Source: Bradyrhizobium sp. 200
Lineage (GTDB): Bacteria > Pseudomonadota > Alphaproteobacteria > Rhizobiales > Xanthobacteraceae
Length of the DNA: 64,000 bases
NCBI RefSeq assembly: GCF_023100945.1
Contig: NZ_CP064689.1
Location: 1,780,001-1,844,000, forward strand
Direction of reading: 5' to 3'
Position 1 is the first letter of the stretch. Every line of letters starts with the position of its first letter. Positions 1-7,918 of the stretch are shown piece after piece. The notes beneath the pieces were generated by a model that worked only from the letters and a program-made list of their open reading frames with translations, was not told the origin of the DNA and did no database searches. Both the position numbers and the translations under genes were made by a program.

Positions 1-2
1 CC

Positions 3-242
3 AATCCGTTCCGGATCGATCTGCTGCTGACCGACATCGTGATGCCTGGCCTGAACGGCCGCGAACTGGCCGATCAACTGCATCATCGCCAAACCGGCCT
101 GAGAGTCCTGTTCATGACCGGCTATTCGCGGGATGCGATCGTGCATCAGGGGCGGCTGGATCCCGGGGTGTCGCTGCTGCAGAAGCCCGTCACCCAGGCG
201 TTGCTGGCATCAAAGATCAGGGAAATTCTCGACAAGGCGTAG
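3..242 (+). CDS. Response regulator receiver domain, C-terminal part (5' end outside window)
   Basis: The reading frame is open from the left edge of the window and ends with TAG at 240-242. The 79 residues visible are the second half of a CheY-like receiver domain. They show the phospho-acceptor strand LLLTDIVMPGLNG (Asp in TDIVMPG), the Thr-containing strand LFMTGYS and the conserved Lys in LLQKPVT, followed by the last helix. The domain ends the protein, which is typical of the C-terminal receiver of a hybrid histidine kinase (CckA-like architecture) and also of a stand-alone CheY-type protein. The upstream part that would decide is not in the window. A strong bidirectional hairpin follows at 297-326. 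Confidence 0.8.
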   Translation, partial: NPFRIDLLLTDIVMPGLNGRELADQLHHRQTGLRVLFMTGYSRDAIVHQGRLDPGVSLLQKPVTQALLASKIREILDKA

Positions 243-296
243 ATTGTGCGACGGATCGGCGAGCCGTCGTGTCGTGGCGCAATCGCGACAAATGAA

Positions 297-326
297 AATC
301 CGCCTGCCGCAAGCGGCAGGCGGATT
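297..326. terminator. Bidirectional intrinsic terminator-like hairpin
   Basis: A perfect inverted repeat of about 13 bp (AATCCGCCTGCCG / CGGCAGGCGGATT) around a four-base CAAG loop. It lies between two convergent genes, the receiver domain and the OmpA protein, with A-rich sequence on the left and GGCTTT on the right. It can serve both transcripts. Confidence 0.7.
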
Positions 327-340
327 GGCTTTCCAAGGCC

Positions 341-973
341 TTACTTTGACGCGGTCTTGGTGTCCATGTTGACGACTTGAACGCGGCGGTTGATCGGGTC
401 CATCGGCGCATTCGGATCCTTCGGCTTGGTCTTGCCGTAACCAACGGTCACGAGATTGGAACCGGTGATGCCGTACTTCTCGGTCAGGTACTTCTTGATC
501 GTATCGGCGCGGCGCTCGGAAAGATCCTGGTTATACGCCTCGCCGCCGATCGCGTCGGTATGACCGGCAACCACGAAGGTCGAACCCTTCAGGCTCGTAT
601 CGGAGAGTGCCTTGCCGAGCTCCTGTACGGCGGTCACCGAATTCTTGCTGATGTCGGCCGAATTGTAGTCGAACTGGATTTCGAGATCGATCTTCGGCTT
701 GGTCGCGGCGAGTTCCGCAATCTCCTGGCGCTCGCCGAGCGACAGCGACCGCGTCTTGCGGTTGCGCAGTGTGTTGACGAAGCTGGTTTCCTTGGCCTGC
801 ACGGCGGCGTCCACCGGCTGCTGCGGGCCGGTCGAAAGGCCGCGGGTTACGCCCGGCTTCGGCTTGAGGGCGTCCAGGATTTTGTCGGCCGAGACGGTGT
901 CGCCGGCGACAGCGAGACCCGCCGTCATCGACAGCGCGGCACTGATAGTCATGATCGAAAGGTAGCGGCTCAT
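341..973 (-). CDS. OmpA family outer-membrane / peptidoglycan-binding protein
   Basis: 210 residues. The start at 973 is chosen because CAGTGAGGATTAAGACA with a GAGGA ribosome site precedes it, and because the protein then opens with a classic signal peptide (MSRYLSIMTISAALSMTAGLAVA, cut before GD). A longer open frame to 1039 lacks this. The middle is a linker and a coiled region. The C-terminal 110 residues are an OmpA_C domain with the motifs FDYNSADI, AGHTDAIG, NQDLSERRA and VGYGKTKP, which in this family bind meso-diaminopimelate of peptidoglycan. There is no N-terminal beta-barrel, so it is probably a periplasmic or lipid-tethered cell-wall binding protein rather than a porin. A CRP-like palindrome lies about 90 bp upstream. 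Confidence 0.9.
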   Translation of the reverse strand: MSRYLSIMTISAALSMTAGLAVAGDTVSADKILDALKPKPGVTRGLSTGPQQPVDAAVQAKETSFVNTLRNRKTRSLSLGERQEIAELAATKPKIDLEIQFDYNSADISKNSVTAVQELGKALSDTSLKGSTFVVAGHTDAIGGEAYNQDLSERRADTIKKYLTEKYGITGSNLVTVGYGKTKPKDPNAPMDPINRRVQVVNMDTKTASK

Positions 974-1059
974 TGTCTTAATCCTCACTGTTAACGCCCT
1001 GCAAAGCTGGCGTGCATGACGTTTTGATGCTGGGAGCATAGAATCGGTTCAAGTCGACG

Positions 1060-1079
1060 AATGTGACCTAGGTCACGTT
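1060..1079. promoter_or_regulatory. CRP/FNR-type palindrome upstream of the OmpA gene
   Basis: AATGTGACCTAGGTCACGTT contains a perfect 14-bp palindrome (GTGACCTAGGTCAC, 1063-1076) and matches TGTGA-N6-TCACA at nine of ten fixed positions. It lies about 90 bp upstream of the OmpA-family start codon, a normal place for an activator site. The assignment to a CRP-family regulator is inferred from the motif alone. Confidence 0.5.
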
Positions 1080-1134
1080 GCAAAAGCGACGGGTTCGCTC
1101 TGATGTCCGGTCGGATGCGGACTCCGGCGGTTGA

Positions 1135-2067
1135 TCAGCCGCGGCGGCCGAACACCGAGATCAGCTCGGCTGGCATTCCGCCGATACGCCCCTCGCGGAT
1201 AGACACGATCACGACGCAGAGCAGGCAAACGACGTAGGGAAGACACGCGATCAAATAGGGGGAGAGCGTCAGTCCCGTCGCCTGCAATCGCAGTGTCGCC
1301 GCCTCGCTTAACCCGAACAGCAAGACGACCGGCAACACCAGATAGGGGTTCCAGCGCGCGACGATGACAAGACCGACGGCAACGAAACCGCGGCCCTTGG
1401 TCATTTCGTTGGCCCAGGTCTGGGTGTAGTCGACCGACAGGATGGCGCCGGCAAAGCCGGACAACAGGCCACCTGCGAGAATACCTTGCGCCTGCACAAT
1501 GGTCGGCCGGATGCCGAGCGCGCGTGCCGTCTGAAACGACTCGCCGACGATCCGCCAGTTCAGCCCGGTGCGGGTTCGATAGAGCCAGAAGCCGGCGGCC
1601 AGGACGATGATGATGGCAAGCGGTGCGATCGGCGTGAGCTGGCTCAGGATTGGTCCAGCGAACGGCAGGTCTGCAAAGCCCGGTCCTGCCAGCGGTGACA
1701 GGCCGCTGACTTTTCCGCCGACGGCCGAACGGCCGAAATAGGAGGTGAGGCCAAGCCCAAGAGTCCAGACGGCGATGCCGCTGCCGATCTGGTTGGCCCC
1801 GCACCCCAGGCACAGAACGCCGTGTATCAGCGCCAGCAGGAGACCAGCGATCGCACCGGCGGCAAGACCCAGCGCCGGGCTTCCGCTCTGCGCTGCCACG
1901 GCAAATCCCACGCACGCCCCGCACAGCATCTGGCCTTCGACGCCGAGATTCACTATGCCGACCCGCTGGGTCAGCGTTTCACCGAGTGTCACCATCATCA
2001 GCGGCGTCGATGAGCGCAGCATTGCAGCGGCCCACGAGCCCGCGACCAGCAGCATGTCGTCAGCCAT
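1135..2067 (-). CDS. BMP-type ABC transporter permease 2
   Basis: 310 residues. The start at 2067 (MADDMLLVAGSWAAAML) overlaps the stop of the upstream permease by a few bases, the normal arrangement; the open frame extends further but its extra residues are only the other gene read out of frame. Multiple membrane segments and the signature GIVNLGVEGQMLCGA place it in the branched-chain/BMP permease family (YufQ-like), whose complexes import nucleosides or related bases together with a BMP lipoprotein or periplasmic protein. It is the last gene of the operon that begins with the binding protein at 7074. Confidence 0.88.
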   Translation of the reverse strand: MADDMLLVAGSWAAAMLRSSTPLMMVTLGETLTQRVGIVNLGVEGQMLCGACVGFAVAAQSGSPALGLAAGAIAGLLLALIHGVLCLGCGANQIGSGIAVWTLGLGLTSYFGRSAVGGKVSGLSPLAGPGFADLPFAGPILSQLTPIAPLAIIIVLAAGFWLYRTRTGLNWRIVGESFQTARALGIRPTIVQAQGILAGGLLSGFAGAILSVDYTQTWANEMTKGRGFVAVGLVIVARWNPYLVLPVVLLFGLSEAATLRLQATGLTLSPYLIACLPYVVCLLCVVIVSIREGRIGGMPAELISVFGRRG

Positions 2068-3091
2068 GGCGGGCGCTCCGTCGCGACGCGAGACCGCTGA
2101 CGCCAAGCGCTGCGACGAACAGCAGGCCCTGCAGGATCGTCGCGCTAGCGCTTGGGATCTTGGAATAGAGCTGCAGCGCATCGCCCGCCGCAATCAATCC
2201 GCCAATCAGGATCGCAATCGGTACCGCGCGCAGAAAATGCTGGCCGGAGAGCCAGGCTACCAGAAAGCCTGTCAGGCCATACCCGACGGAAAGACCGGCC
2301 TGCAATCTTCCCTGGATCGCCGAGGTCTCGCAGATACCGGCAAAGCCCGCGAGTGCGCCGCCGATCGCCATCACCAGCAGTGTCTGCCGGACAAAGCTGA
2401 ATCCAACCATCGCGCCGACCTTTCGGTTGCCGGACAGCACCTTCAGGCCAATACCCCAGCGCGTATAGGTCACACCAATATGGAGCATCAGTGCGGCGAT
2501 AATGCCGGCGACAAGGCCAACGTGAACACGCGTGCCGAACATGCTGGGCACCGTCGCTGCTTTGGGGAATGCCATGCTTGCCGGCCAGCCGAGGCTCGCC
2601 GGGTCCTTCCATGCGCCGTAGATGGCGTAACTCACCAGTAGCACTGCGATATAGTTCATCAGCAGCGTCGAGATGGTTTCGTTGACGTTGCATCTGGCGC
2701 GCAGCAGCCCGGCAGCGCCGCTCCAGACCGCGCCACCCAGTGCACCCGCGACGAGCATTGTCGGCAGTAGCAGGAAGATCGGGCCGTTGGGGAACCAGAC
2801 CACGATTGCCGTTCCGGTCAGCGCGCCAAAGTACATTTGGCCTTCGCCGCCGACGCTGATCAATCCGAGCCGCGCCGGCAGGATCACAGCCAGCGCGCAT
2901 AGCAGGATCGGCGTGGCTTTGACCAGGCTCTCCGACAGCGAATAGCCATCGCCAAATCCATAGAGCGCCATCTGGCCCAGCGTCGTCAGCGGTGGCCGAC
3001 CGATCGCGATCAGGAAGATTGACGCGGCGAGCAGGAAGGCCGCGCCACCGCCAAGCGTCGCGACAAGTCGGATTTTGCCGGCGTCGCTCAT
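2060..3091 (-). CDS. BMP-type ABC transporter permease 1
   Basis: 343 residues, about nine hydrophobic segments. The motif LGLISVGGEGQMYFGAL near residues 75-95 is the hallmark of the YufP-type permease of nucleoside-like BMP transporters. The start codon overlaps the stop of the ATPase gene (ATGA), so the two are translationally coupled, and its own stop overlaps the start of permease 2. It would form the membrane heterodimer with that protein. Confidence 0.9.
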   Translation of the reverse strand: MSDAGKIRLVATLGGGAAFLLAASIFLIAIGRPPLTTLGQMALYGFGDGYSLSESLVKATPILLCALAVILPARLGLISVGGEGQMYFGALTGTAIVVWFPNGPIFLLLPTMLVAGALGGAVWSGAAGLLRARCNVNETISTLLMNYIAVLLVSYAIYGAWKDPASLGWPASMAFPKAATVPSMFGTRVHVGLVAGIIAALMLHIGVTYTRWGIGLKVLSGNRKVGAMVGFSFVRQTLLVMAIGGALAGFAGICETSAIQGRLQAGLSVGYGLTGFLVAWLSGQHFLRAVPIAILIGGLIAAGDALQLYSKIPSASATILQGLLFVAALGVSGLASRRSARHG

Positions 3092-4593
3092 GCGGCTTCC
3101 ACGCTGTGACCCGCCATCCAGCGGCCGAGAGTCTGGCGATCGGCGTCTTCGCGGCGCACGATGCCTGCGATTCGGCCATCATGGATCACGGCGACGCAGT
3201 GGGCGTAACTCATGAGGTCATCGAGTTCCTCCGAGATCCACACCACGCACGCGCCCTTGGCCGCGTGACGGAACATCTCACGATATATCGCCTGTGTCGC
3301 CAGCACATCGAGCCCCATGGTCGGATAGCAGGCGATCACAAGCTGAGGCTCGCGCGACATTTCGCGAGCGATCACGAGTTTTTGCAGATTGCCCCCGGAC
3401 AGTGCGGACGCGTTTAGCTCCGGTTGTGGTGGCCGCACGTCGTAGTCGGCGATCAGTTGGCTGGCGCGGCGCTTGATCTCGCGCCGCGACGGGAAGAACC
3501 GAAATTTGCGGACGCCGCGAAGCGAAAGATTGAGGGAGAGATCGAGGTCGGCGATAACGGCATTGTCAATCGGACGTTCCGGAATATAGGCAACATTACC
3601 GGCTGTGCCTTCATCCTCGGTGTGGCTGGCGATGCTCACGCCCGCCAGGACAATATCGCCGTCGGTGACTGGCACGAGCCCTGCGAGCGTTTCGGCCAGC
3701 GTAAACTGACCGTTGCCCGACACGCCCGCGATACCGAGAATTTCTCCCGCCGCGAGCTCAAAGGAAATATCGCGGATGGTGCGGCCGTGATGCTCGGCCG
3801 AGAGATGGCGGACCTGGAGGATCGGCACATGGCTGGCCGGCGCCTTCGGCGGCTCAAGCGCGCCCATCGCACCCTGTCCGACCATCGCTTCGACCAGCGC
3901 CGCGAGCGAGCGGTCGCTCGCAGCGGCCTGATCGATGATCCCGCCGCCGCGCATTACGACGATGCGATCGGCGCAAGCCGCGATGTCAGCCAGCTTGTGG
4001 GTGATCAGCACCACCGCCTTGCCGTCAGCGGCCAGCCTCTTGATGAATCCGTAGAGGCGCTCGGTCTCGGAGGGCGTCAGCACCGAAGTCGGCTCGTCCA
4101 GAATGACCACGCTGGCGTCGAGATTAAGCACTTTGGCAAGCTCGACCAGTTGCCGCTCGCCGACGCTCAAGCTTCGTACCGGCCGATATGGGTCCAGGTC
4201 CGGCGCCAGTTGCGTGAGCCAGCGCAACGCCAGCGCCATGGCCGGGCCGCTGCGCCGCTGCAGCCATGGCGCATTGGGCAGCGCAGCCAGCAAATTCTCC
4301 AGCACCGACAGGGCAGGGACCAGCGAGAACTGTTGAAAAACCATGCCGATGCCGCGTGCCATCGCATCGCGTGGCGATCCGATCGTGACCGGCGATCCCT
4401 CGATCTCGATCCTGCCGCCATCCGGCTGATAGAAGCCGTACAAGATCTTCATCAGCGTGCTTTTACCCGCGCCGTTTTCGCCGAGCAAGGCCAGCACCTC
4501 GCCCGCGCGTATATCAAGGCTGACATCGTGATTCGCGATGACGGGACCGAACACCTTTCGGATCGCCGACATCGTGATGAGCGGAGCGGGCAT
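3088..4593 (-). CDS. BMP-type ABC transporter ATP-binding protein, two ATPase domains
   Basis: 501 residues. The start at 4593 (MPAPLITMSAIRKVFG) lies one base after the RidA gene stop. Domain 1 has a complete set: Walker A GENGAGKST, signature LSVGERQ, Walker B VVILDEP. Domain 2 keeps the signature LSGGNLQ, but its Walker A reads GVSGNGQFT, with Gln for the catalytic Lys, and its Walker B reads LVIACYPTMGLD, without the DE pair. This inequality of the two halves is usual for sugar/nucleoside ATPases of the RbsA/YufO type, so one hydrolytic site is expected. It energises the permease pair encoded downstream. Confidence 0.92.
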   Translation of the reverse strand: MPAPLITMSAIRKVFGPVIANHDVSLDIRAGEVLALLGENGAGKSTLMKILYGFYQPDGGRIEIEGSPVTIGSPRDAMARGIGMVFQQFSLVPALSVLENLLAALPNAPWLQRRSGPAMALALRWLTQLAPDLDPYRPVRSLSVGERQLVELAKVLNLDASVVILDEPTSVLTPSETERLYGFIKRLAADGKAVVLITHKLADIAACADRIVVMRGGGIIDQAAASDRSLAALVEAMVGQGAMGALEPPKAPASHVPILQVRHLSAEHHGRTIRDISFELAAGEILGIAGVSGNGQFTLAETLAGLVPVTDGDIVLAGVSIASHTEDEGTAGNVAYIPERPIDNAVIADLDLSLNLSLRGVRKFRFFPSRREIKRRASQLIADYDVRPPQPELNASALSGGNLQKLVIAREMSREPQLVIACYPTMGLDVLATQAIYREMFRHAAKGACVVWISEELDDLMSYAHCVAVIHDGRIAGIVRREDADRQTLGRWMAGHSVEAA

Positions 4594-4594
4594 G

Positions 4595-5077
4595 TCAGTT
4601 GATCGCGAAGATGGCGTCGACCTCGACGGCGGCGCCGCGCGGCAGGTTGGCGACGCCGACCGCGGTACGCGCGTGATGACCGCGCGCACCGAACAATTCG
4701 TGCATCAAATCCGATGCACCGTTGATGACCTGCGGGATACTCGGAAAGTTCGGCGTGCAGTTGACGAAGCCGCCGAGGCGCAAGCAGCAGGATACGCGAT
4801 CCAGCGATCCGTCGCAGGCAAGCCTGAGCGCTGCGATCAAATTGAGCCCGCAGACCCGCGCAGCCGCCTGCGCCTCGGCAAGGTCATATTCGGCTCCGAC
4901 CTTGCCGACGAAGCGCACGTCGCCATTCCATTCGCAGACCTGTCCGGCGAGGTAGACCAGATCGCGGTGGCGACGAAATGGAATGAAGTTCGCAATCGGT
5001 GTCGGCACGTCGGGCAGTTCGATGCCGAGTTCCGACAGGCGCCGATCGGTGGAATGGATAATGGTGGAAGAGTTCAT
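4595..5077 (-). CDS. RidA-fold protein (YjgF-like subfamily 1)
   Basis: 160 residues, the usual length of the larger YjgF-like subfamily. The fold is recognisable from AGQVCEWNGDVRFVGKVG, the AAARVCGLNLIAAL helix and the C-terminal strand. In imine-deaminating RidA proteins a conserved Arg sits in VARLP; here the matching stretch is VANLPRGAAVEVDAI, so that Arg is replaced by Asn. Catalysis as a 2-aminoacrylate deaminase is therefore doubtful. It sits between a RutB-like hydrolase (12 bp upstream) and the transporter ATPase (1 bp downstream), so it probably acts on an intermediate of the imported compound. Confidence 0.85.
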   Translation of the reverse strand: MNSSTIIHSTDRRLSELGIELPDVPTPIANFIPFRRHRDLVYLAGQVCEWNGDVRFVGKVGAEYDLAEAQAAARVCGLNLIAALRLACDGSLDRVSCCLRLGGFVNCTPNFPSIPQVINGASDLMHELFGARGHHARTAVGVANLPRGAAVEVDAIFAIN

Positions 5078-5089
5078 CGGTCGATCTCG

Positions 5090-5875
5090 TCAGGAAAGCG
5101 CCTTCAGGATCGCCGCCGATCGCGTGACGAACCCGAACAGCAGCTTCACATTATAGAGCACGGCCTGGACGCAGAAGTCGGGCGAGGTCGTCGCGGTGCC
5201 GTCCTCGATCAGGACGGTGTCGTAGCCCAGGAAGCTCGCGTCTTCGAGCGTGGTCATGACGCATTGGTCCATGTTCACGCCGCCGACGAACAGCGTCTTG
5301 ATGCCCATGTTGCGCAGCACGGCGTCGGTCTCGGTGTCCCAGAACGCGCTGAAGCGATGCTTGACGATCTGCACGTCCTTGTCGCCAGGATTGATCTCAT
5401 CGACCACCTGCGCGCCCCAGCTTCCGGCCGCGATCACTTCGGATCGCGTGCCCGGTACCGGCTGAGCGATGCCCGGCTCGTCGCCGCGCGGGTTGTGTGC
5501 GTGGCGCAGCGACGGGCTGATGTTGAGCAGGTCCTTTCGCACGCCCCAATTGACCCAAACCACCGGAATGCCGTTCTTCCGGAAAGCTCCGATCAGGTCG
5601 GCCAGCGGCTTGATCGGCTTGCGGTTCGAACTGATGTCGATGCCGCGCGAGTCCAGCCAGCCGCCCTTGGCGCAGAAATCGTTCTGCATGTCCACGATCA
5701 GTAGCGCCGACTTGGCGGCATCGACGGTGATGTTCTGCGGTTCGGCCGCCATCGCAAGTGGTCGGACTGGCGGCGCCGGGCGCGTCATGTCGACGGCGTC
5801 GGGAGTAACCTGCCACGACTGGCTTGGACTGGTCCCCATCTCGACCGGGACAGATGGTTTGGCGGTCACATTCAT
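5090..5875 (-). CDS. Isochorismatase-family cysteine hydrolase, RutB-like
   Basis: 261 residues. The start at 5875 is preceded by GGAGGACATCC. The catalytic triad of the family is visible: Asp62 in LLIVDMQNDF, Lys172 in VKHRFSAF and Cys205 in GVNMDQCV. A 50-residue N-terminal extension precedes the fold. The tail (QAVLYNVKLLFGFVT) resembles ureidoacrylate hydrolase RutB (ALFNIETFFGWVS) more than nicotinamidases. Established members hydrolyse ureidoacrylate, N-carbamoyl compounds or biuret; the exact substrate here is inferred only as an amide or ureide delivered by the linked BMP transporter. The gene follows a 130-bp gap with a strong stem-loop. Confidence 0.88.
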   Translation of the reverse strand: MNVTAKPSVPVEMGTSPSQSWQVTPDAVDMTRPAPPVRPLAMAAEPQNITVDAAKSALLIVDMQNDFCAKGGWLDSRGIDISSNRKPIKPLADLIGAFRKNGIPVVWVNWGVRKDLLNISPSLRHAHNPRGDEPGIAQPVPGTRSEVIAAGSWGAQVVDEINPGDKDVQIVKHRFSAFWDTETDAVLRNMGIKTLFVGGVNMDQCVMTTLEDASFLGYDTVLIEDGTATTSPDFCVQAVLYNVKLLFGFVTRSAAILKALS

Positions 5876-5963
5876 GGATGTCCTCCTGACGCGTCTATCG
5901 CAGTTTCGAGCAAAGTGCGTGCCGGTCCGCGCGAATAAAGCGCGTCAATCAATGGGCCGGAGC

Positions 5964-5990
5964 GTCGGTTCTGATGTCATCAGAACCGAC
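5964..5990. repeat. Intercistronic stem-loop after the binding-protein gene
   Basis: GTCGGTTCTGATG and CATCAGAACCGAC form a perfect 13-bp inverted repeat with one base between the arms; in RNA a loop of a few bases would open. Flanking GGAGC and GCTCC extend it imperfectly. It lies just downstream of the periplasmic binding-protein stop codon and upstream of the hydrolase gene, where such structures often protect the upstream message and attenuate the downstream one. Confidence 0.6.
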
Positions 5991-6006
5991 CATGCTCCGC
6001 GAACGA

Positions 6007-7074
6007 CTATTTGGTGGCGCCGATGATGCCCTTGACGAGATAATCCATGGTCTCGACCTGCTCCATCGGCATTTTCTGGCCGGCCGCCACGACGACGGTG
6101 CCGTCCTGCTTGGCTATCGGACCTTCCCAGATCGATTTCTTGCCGGCGTTGATATCTGCCTTCAGCTTCAGGATATCAGCCTGGGCGGAAGCGGGGACGG
6201 CCGGACCGAATGGATCGAGCACGACGTTGCCGGTTGCGAGATCGCCGCGCTTGTGAGCGGCTTTCCAGGTCCCCGCCTTGATCTGCTTGATCTCCTCCAC
6301 CATCATCGGACCCCAATTCCAGGACACGCCGGTAAGCCAGGATTTCGGCGCGCGGTCGCGGATATCGAGGTCCTTGCCGACGATGTAGATGCCGCGCTTT
6401 TCGGCGACGCCTGCGATCGTGATCGGGCTGTCGACCTGTTCGGCGATGACGTCGATGCCGGCATCGGCAAACGCGTTGGCGGCCTCCGTTTCCTTCTGCG
6501 GCTCCCACCATCCACCGTTCCAGACCACGGTCGTCGTCGCCTTCGGATTCACGGACTGCGCGCCGAGGGTGAAGGCATTGACCGAGCGCATCAATTGCGG
6601 GATCTGGAAGCCGCCCTGGAAGCCCAGCTTGCCGCTCCTGCTGACATGAGCCGCGGCGATGCCCGCCAGATACATGCCAGCGTCGCTATCGGCCCAATAG
6701 GTGCCGACGTTCTTCGAGGTCTTCAAGCCGCCCGCGTGCAGGATGGTCACGTCGGGATGTTTCTCGCCGACCTTGATCGCGTAATCGAGATAGCCGTAGC
6801 TGGTCGCGAAGATGATCTTGTGGCCGCTGGCGACCAGTCGCTCCATCACCCGCTCCACCTCGGCCGTCTCCGGGATCGACTCGAAAGCCGTCGTGGTGAC
6901 GCCGGGCATGTTCTCCTCGACATATTTGCGCCCGTTGTCCATTGAGGCGTTGTAACCGGCGTCCGCCGCCGGCCCGACATAGATGAAGCCGACCTTGTCC
7001 GCGGCGGTCGCCGGCATTGAGATAACCGCGCTGCCGAGCAAGGCCAGCGCGGACAGGAGAACCAGCTTTTTCAT
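6007..7074 (-). CDS. BMP family ABC transporter substrate-binding protein
   Basis: 355 residues. The start at 7074 follows AAAGGGAG. A signal peptide (MKKLVLLSALALLGSAVISMPATAA) without a lipobox cysteine indicates a free periplasmic protein. The rest is a BMP/PnrA-like domain: GFIYVGPAADAGYN, VMERLVASGHKIIFATSYG, DAGMYLAGIAAAHVS, and GVSWNWGPMMVEEI near the end. In this family the ligands are purine or pyrimidine nucleosides, bases or related heterocycles. It is the first gene of the transporter operon and sits behind the palindromic operator at 7116-7135, so it is likely the most strongly expressed member. Confidence 0.92.
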   Translation of the reverse strand: MKKLVLLSALALLGSAVISMPATAADKVGFIYVGPAADAGYNASMDNGRKYVEENMPGVTTTAFESIPETAEVERVMERLVASGHKIIFATSYGYLDYAIKVGEKHPDVTILHAGGLKTSKNVGTYWADSDAGMYLAGIAAAHVSRSGKLGFQGGFQIPQLMRSVNAFTLGAQSVNPKATTTVVWNGGWWEPQKETEAANAFADAGIDVIAEQVDSPITIAGVAEKRGIYIVGKDLDIRDRAPKSWLTGVSWNWGPMMVEEIKQIKAGTWKAAHKRGDLATGNVVLDPFGPAVPASAQADILKLKADINAGKKSIWEGPIAKQDGTVVVAAGQKMPMEQVETMDYLVKGIIGATK

Positions 7075-7115
7075 GACGAACTCCCTTTGGTGAGCGTGGG
7101 GGCTGTAAAATCAGT

Positions 7116-7135
7116 GTAAGTAAACGTTTATTTAC
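7116..7135. promoter_or_regulatory. 20-bp palindromic operator upstream of the BMP operon
   Basis: GTAAGTAAACGTTTATTTAC is a palindrome with a perfect 10-bp core (TAAACGTTTA) and a single mismatched pair outside it. It lies 42 bp upstream of the binding-protein start, between that gene and a TetR-family gene transcribed in the same direction. Size and symmetry fit a TetR dimer site, so I infer it is the operator of the adjacent regulator. Confidence 0.65.
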
Positions 7136-7282
7136 CAAAGCAAGCCATATGCCAGCGCTGTTGCCACGTTGCTAACCGGTTCCGTACAAAGCAAGATTCG
7201 TGGATTGCGGTTGCAAGGTAACCCACATCCAGCCGTTCCAGGCCTGAAACTGCCCAAGCTCTGGGCAGCCGGTGATGAAGAT

Positions 7283-7918
7283 TTACGAAGGTTCGGGCTT
7301 CAGAAAGCGCAGCATCATCTCGCGGGCGTAGCGTTTGTGTTCGGCCTGCCAGTCCGGCTTGAGGATGTCCGACTTGAAGATCACCGACAGCGTGTGAGCG
7401 TTGGAACGGTGGAAATAGGCGAAGCCGACCATGGTGACATAGAGCTGGAGCGGATCGATCCCCCGCCTGAATTCGGCGGACTTTTCACCCTTCTTCAGCA
7501 ACTGGCCGATCAGCGCGATCAGAGGCGAGGCGACGACCGGCGTTTTGGACGAGCGCTTCAGGAAGCGGGCACGCAACAGGTTCTCGCCGCTCAGAATATG
7601 GATCAGCTCCGGGTGCTCGCCGAAATGTTCGTAAGTGAAATCAAAGAGCTGCAACATGCCTTCGACGGGGGCGACATGCTCGACGTCGAGCTTGAGTTCC
7701 TCTCGCCGCAATTCGCCGAGGACATGTTCGAGGACTGCAACGTACAGGCCGTCCTTGCCGCCGAAATAATGATAGATCATCCGCGGGTTGGCGCGGGATT
7801 TCCGGCAAATCGTCACAACCCGGGCGCCGCTATAGCCCTTTTCGGAAAACTCGGCGATCGCAGTTCGCAGGATGCGTTCGCGTGTCCCCTCGGGGGGCGG
7901 TGCTATCTTCTTCAACAT
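7283..7918 (-). CDS. TetR family transcriptional regulator of the BMP operon
   Basis: 211 residues, typical TetR length. The N-terminal helix-turn-helix spans about residues 12-58 (RERILRTAIAEFSEKGYSGARVVTICRKSRANPRMIYHYF in outline, with the usual IYHYFGGKDGLY closing motif). The C-terminal ligand domain resembles the TetR_C_29 type. A GTG three bases upstream is an alternative start. The gene precedes the transporter operon on the same strand, and a 20-bp palindrome lies in the gap. This suggests that it represses uptake until the imported compound or a metabolite binds, as RutR does for the Rut pathway; that analogy is inference. Confidence 0.88.
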   Translation of the reverse strand: MLKKIAPPPEGTRERILRTAIAEFSEKGYSGARVVTICRKSRANPRMIYHYFGGKDGLYVAVLEHVLGELRREELKLDVEHVAPVEGMLQLFDFTYEHFGEHPELIHILSGENLLRARFLKRSSKTPVVASPLIALIGQLLKKGEKSAEFRRGIDPLQLYVTMVGFAYFHRSNAHTLSVIFKSDILKPDWQAEHKRYAREMMLRFLKPEPS

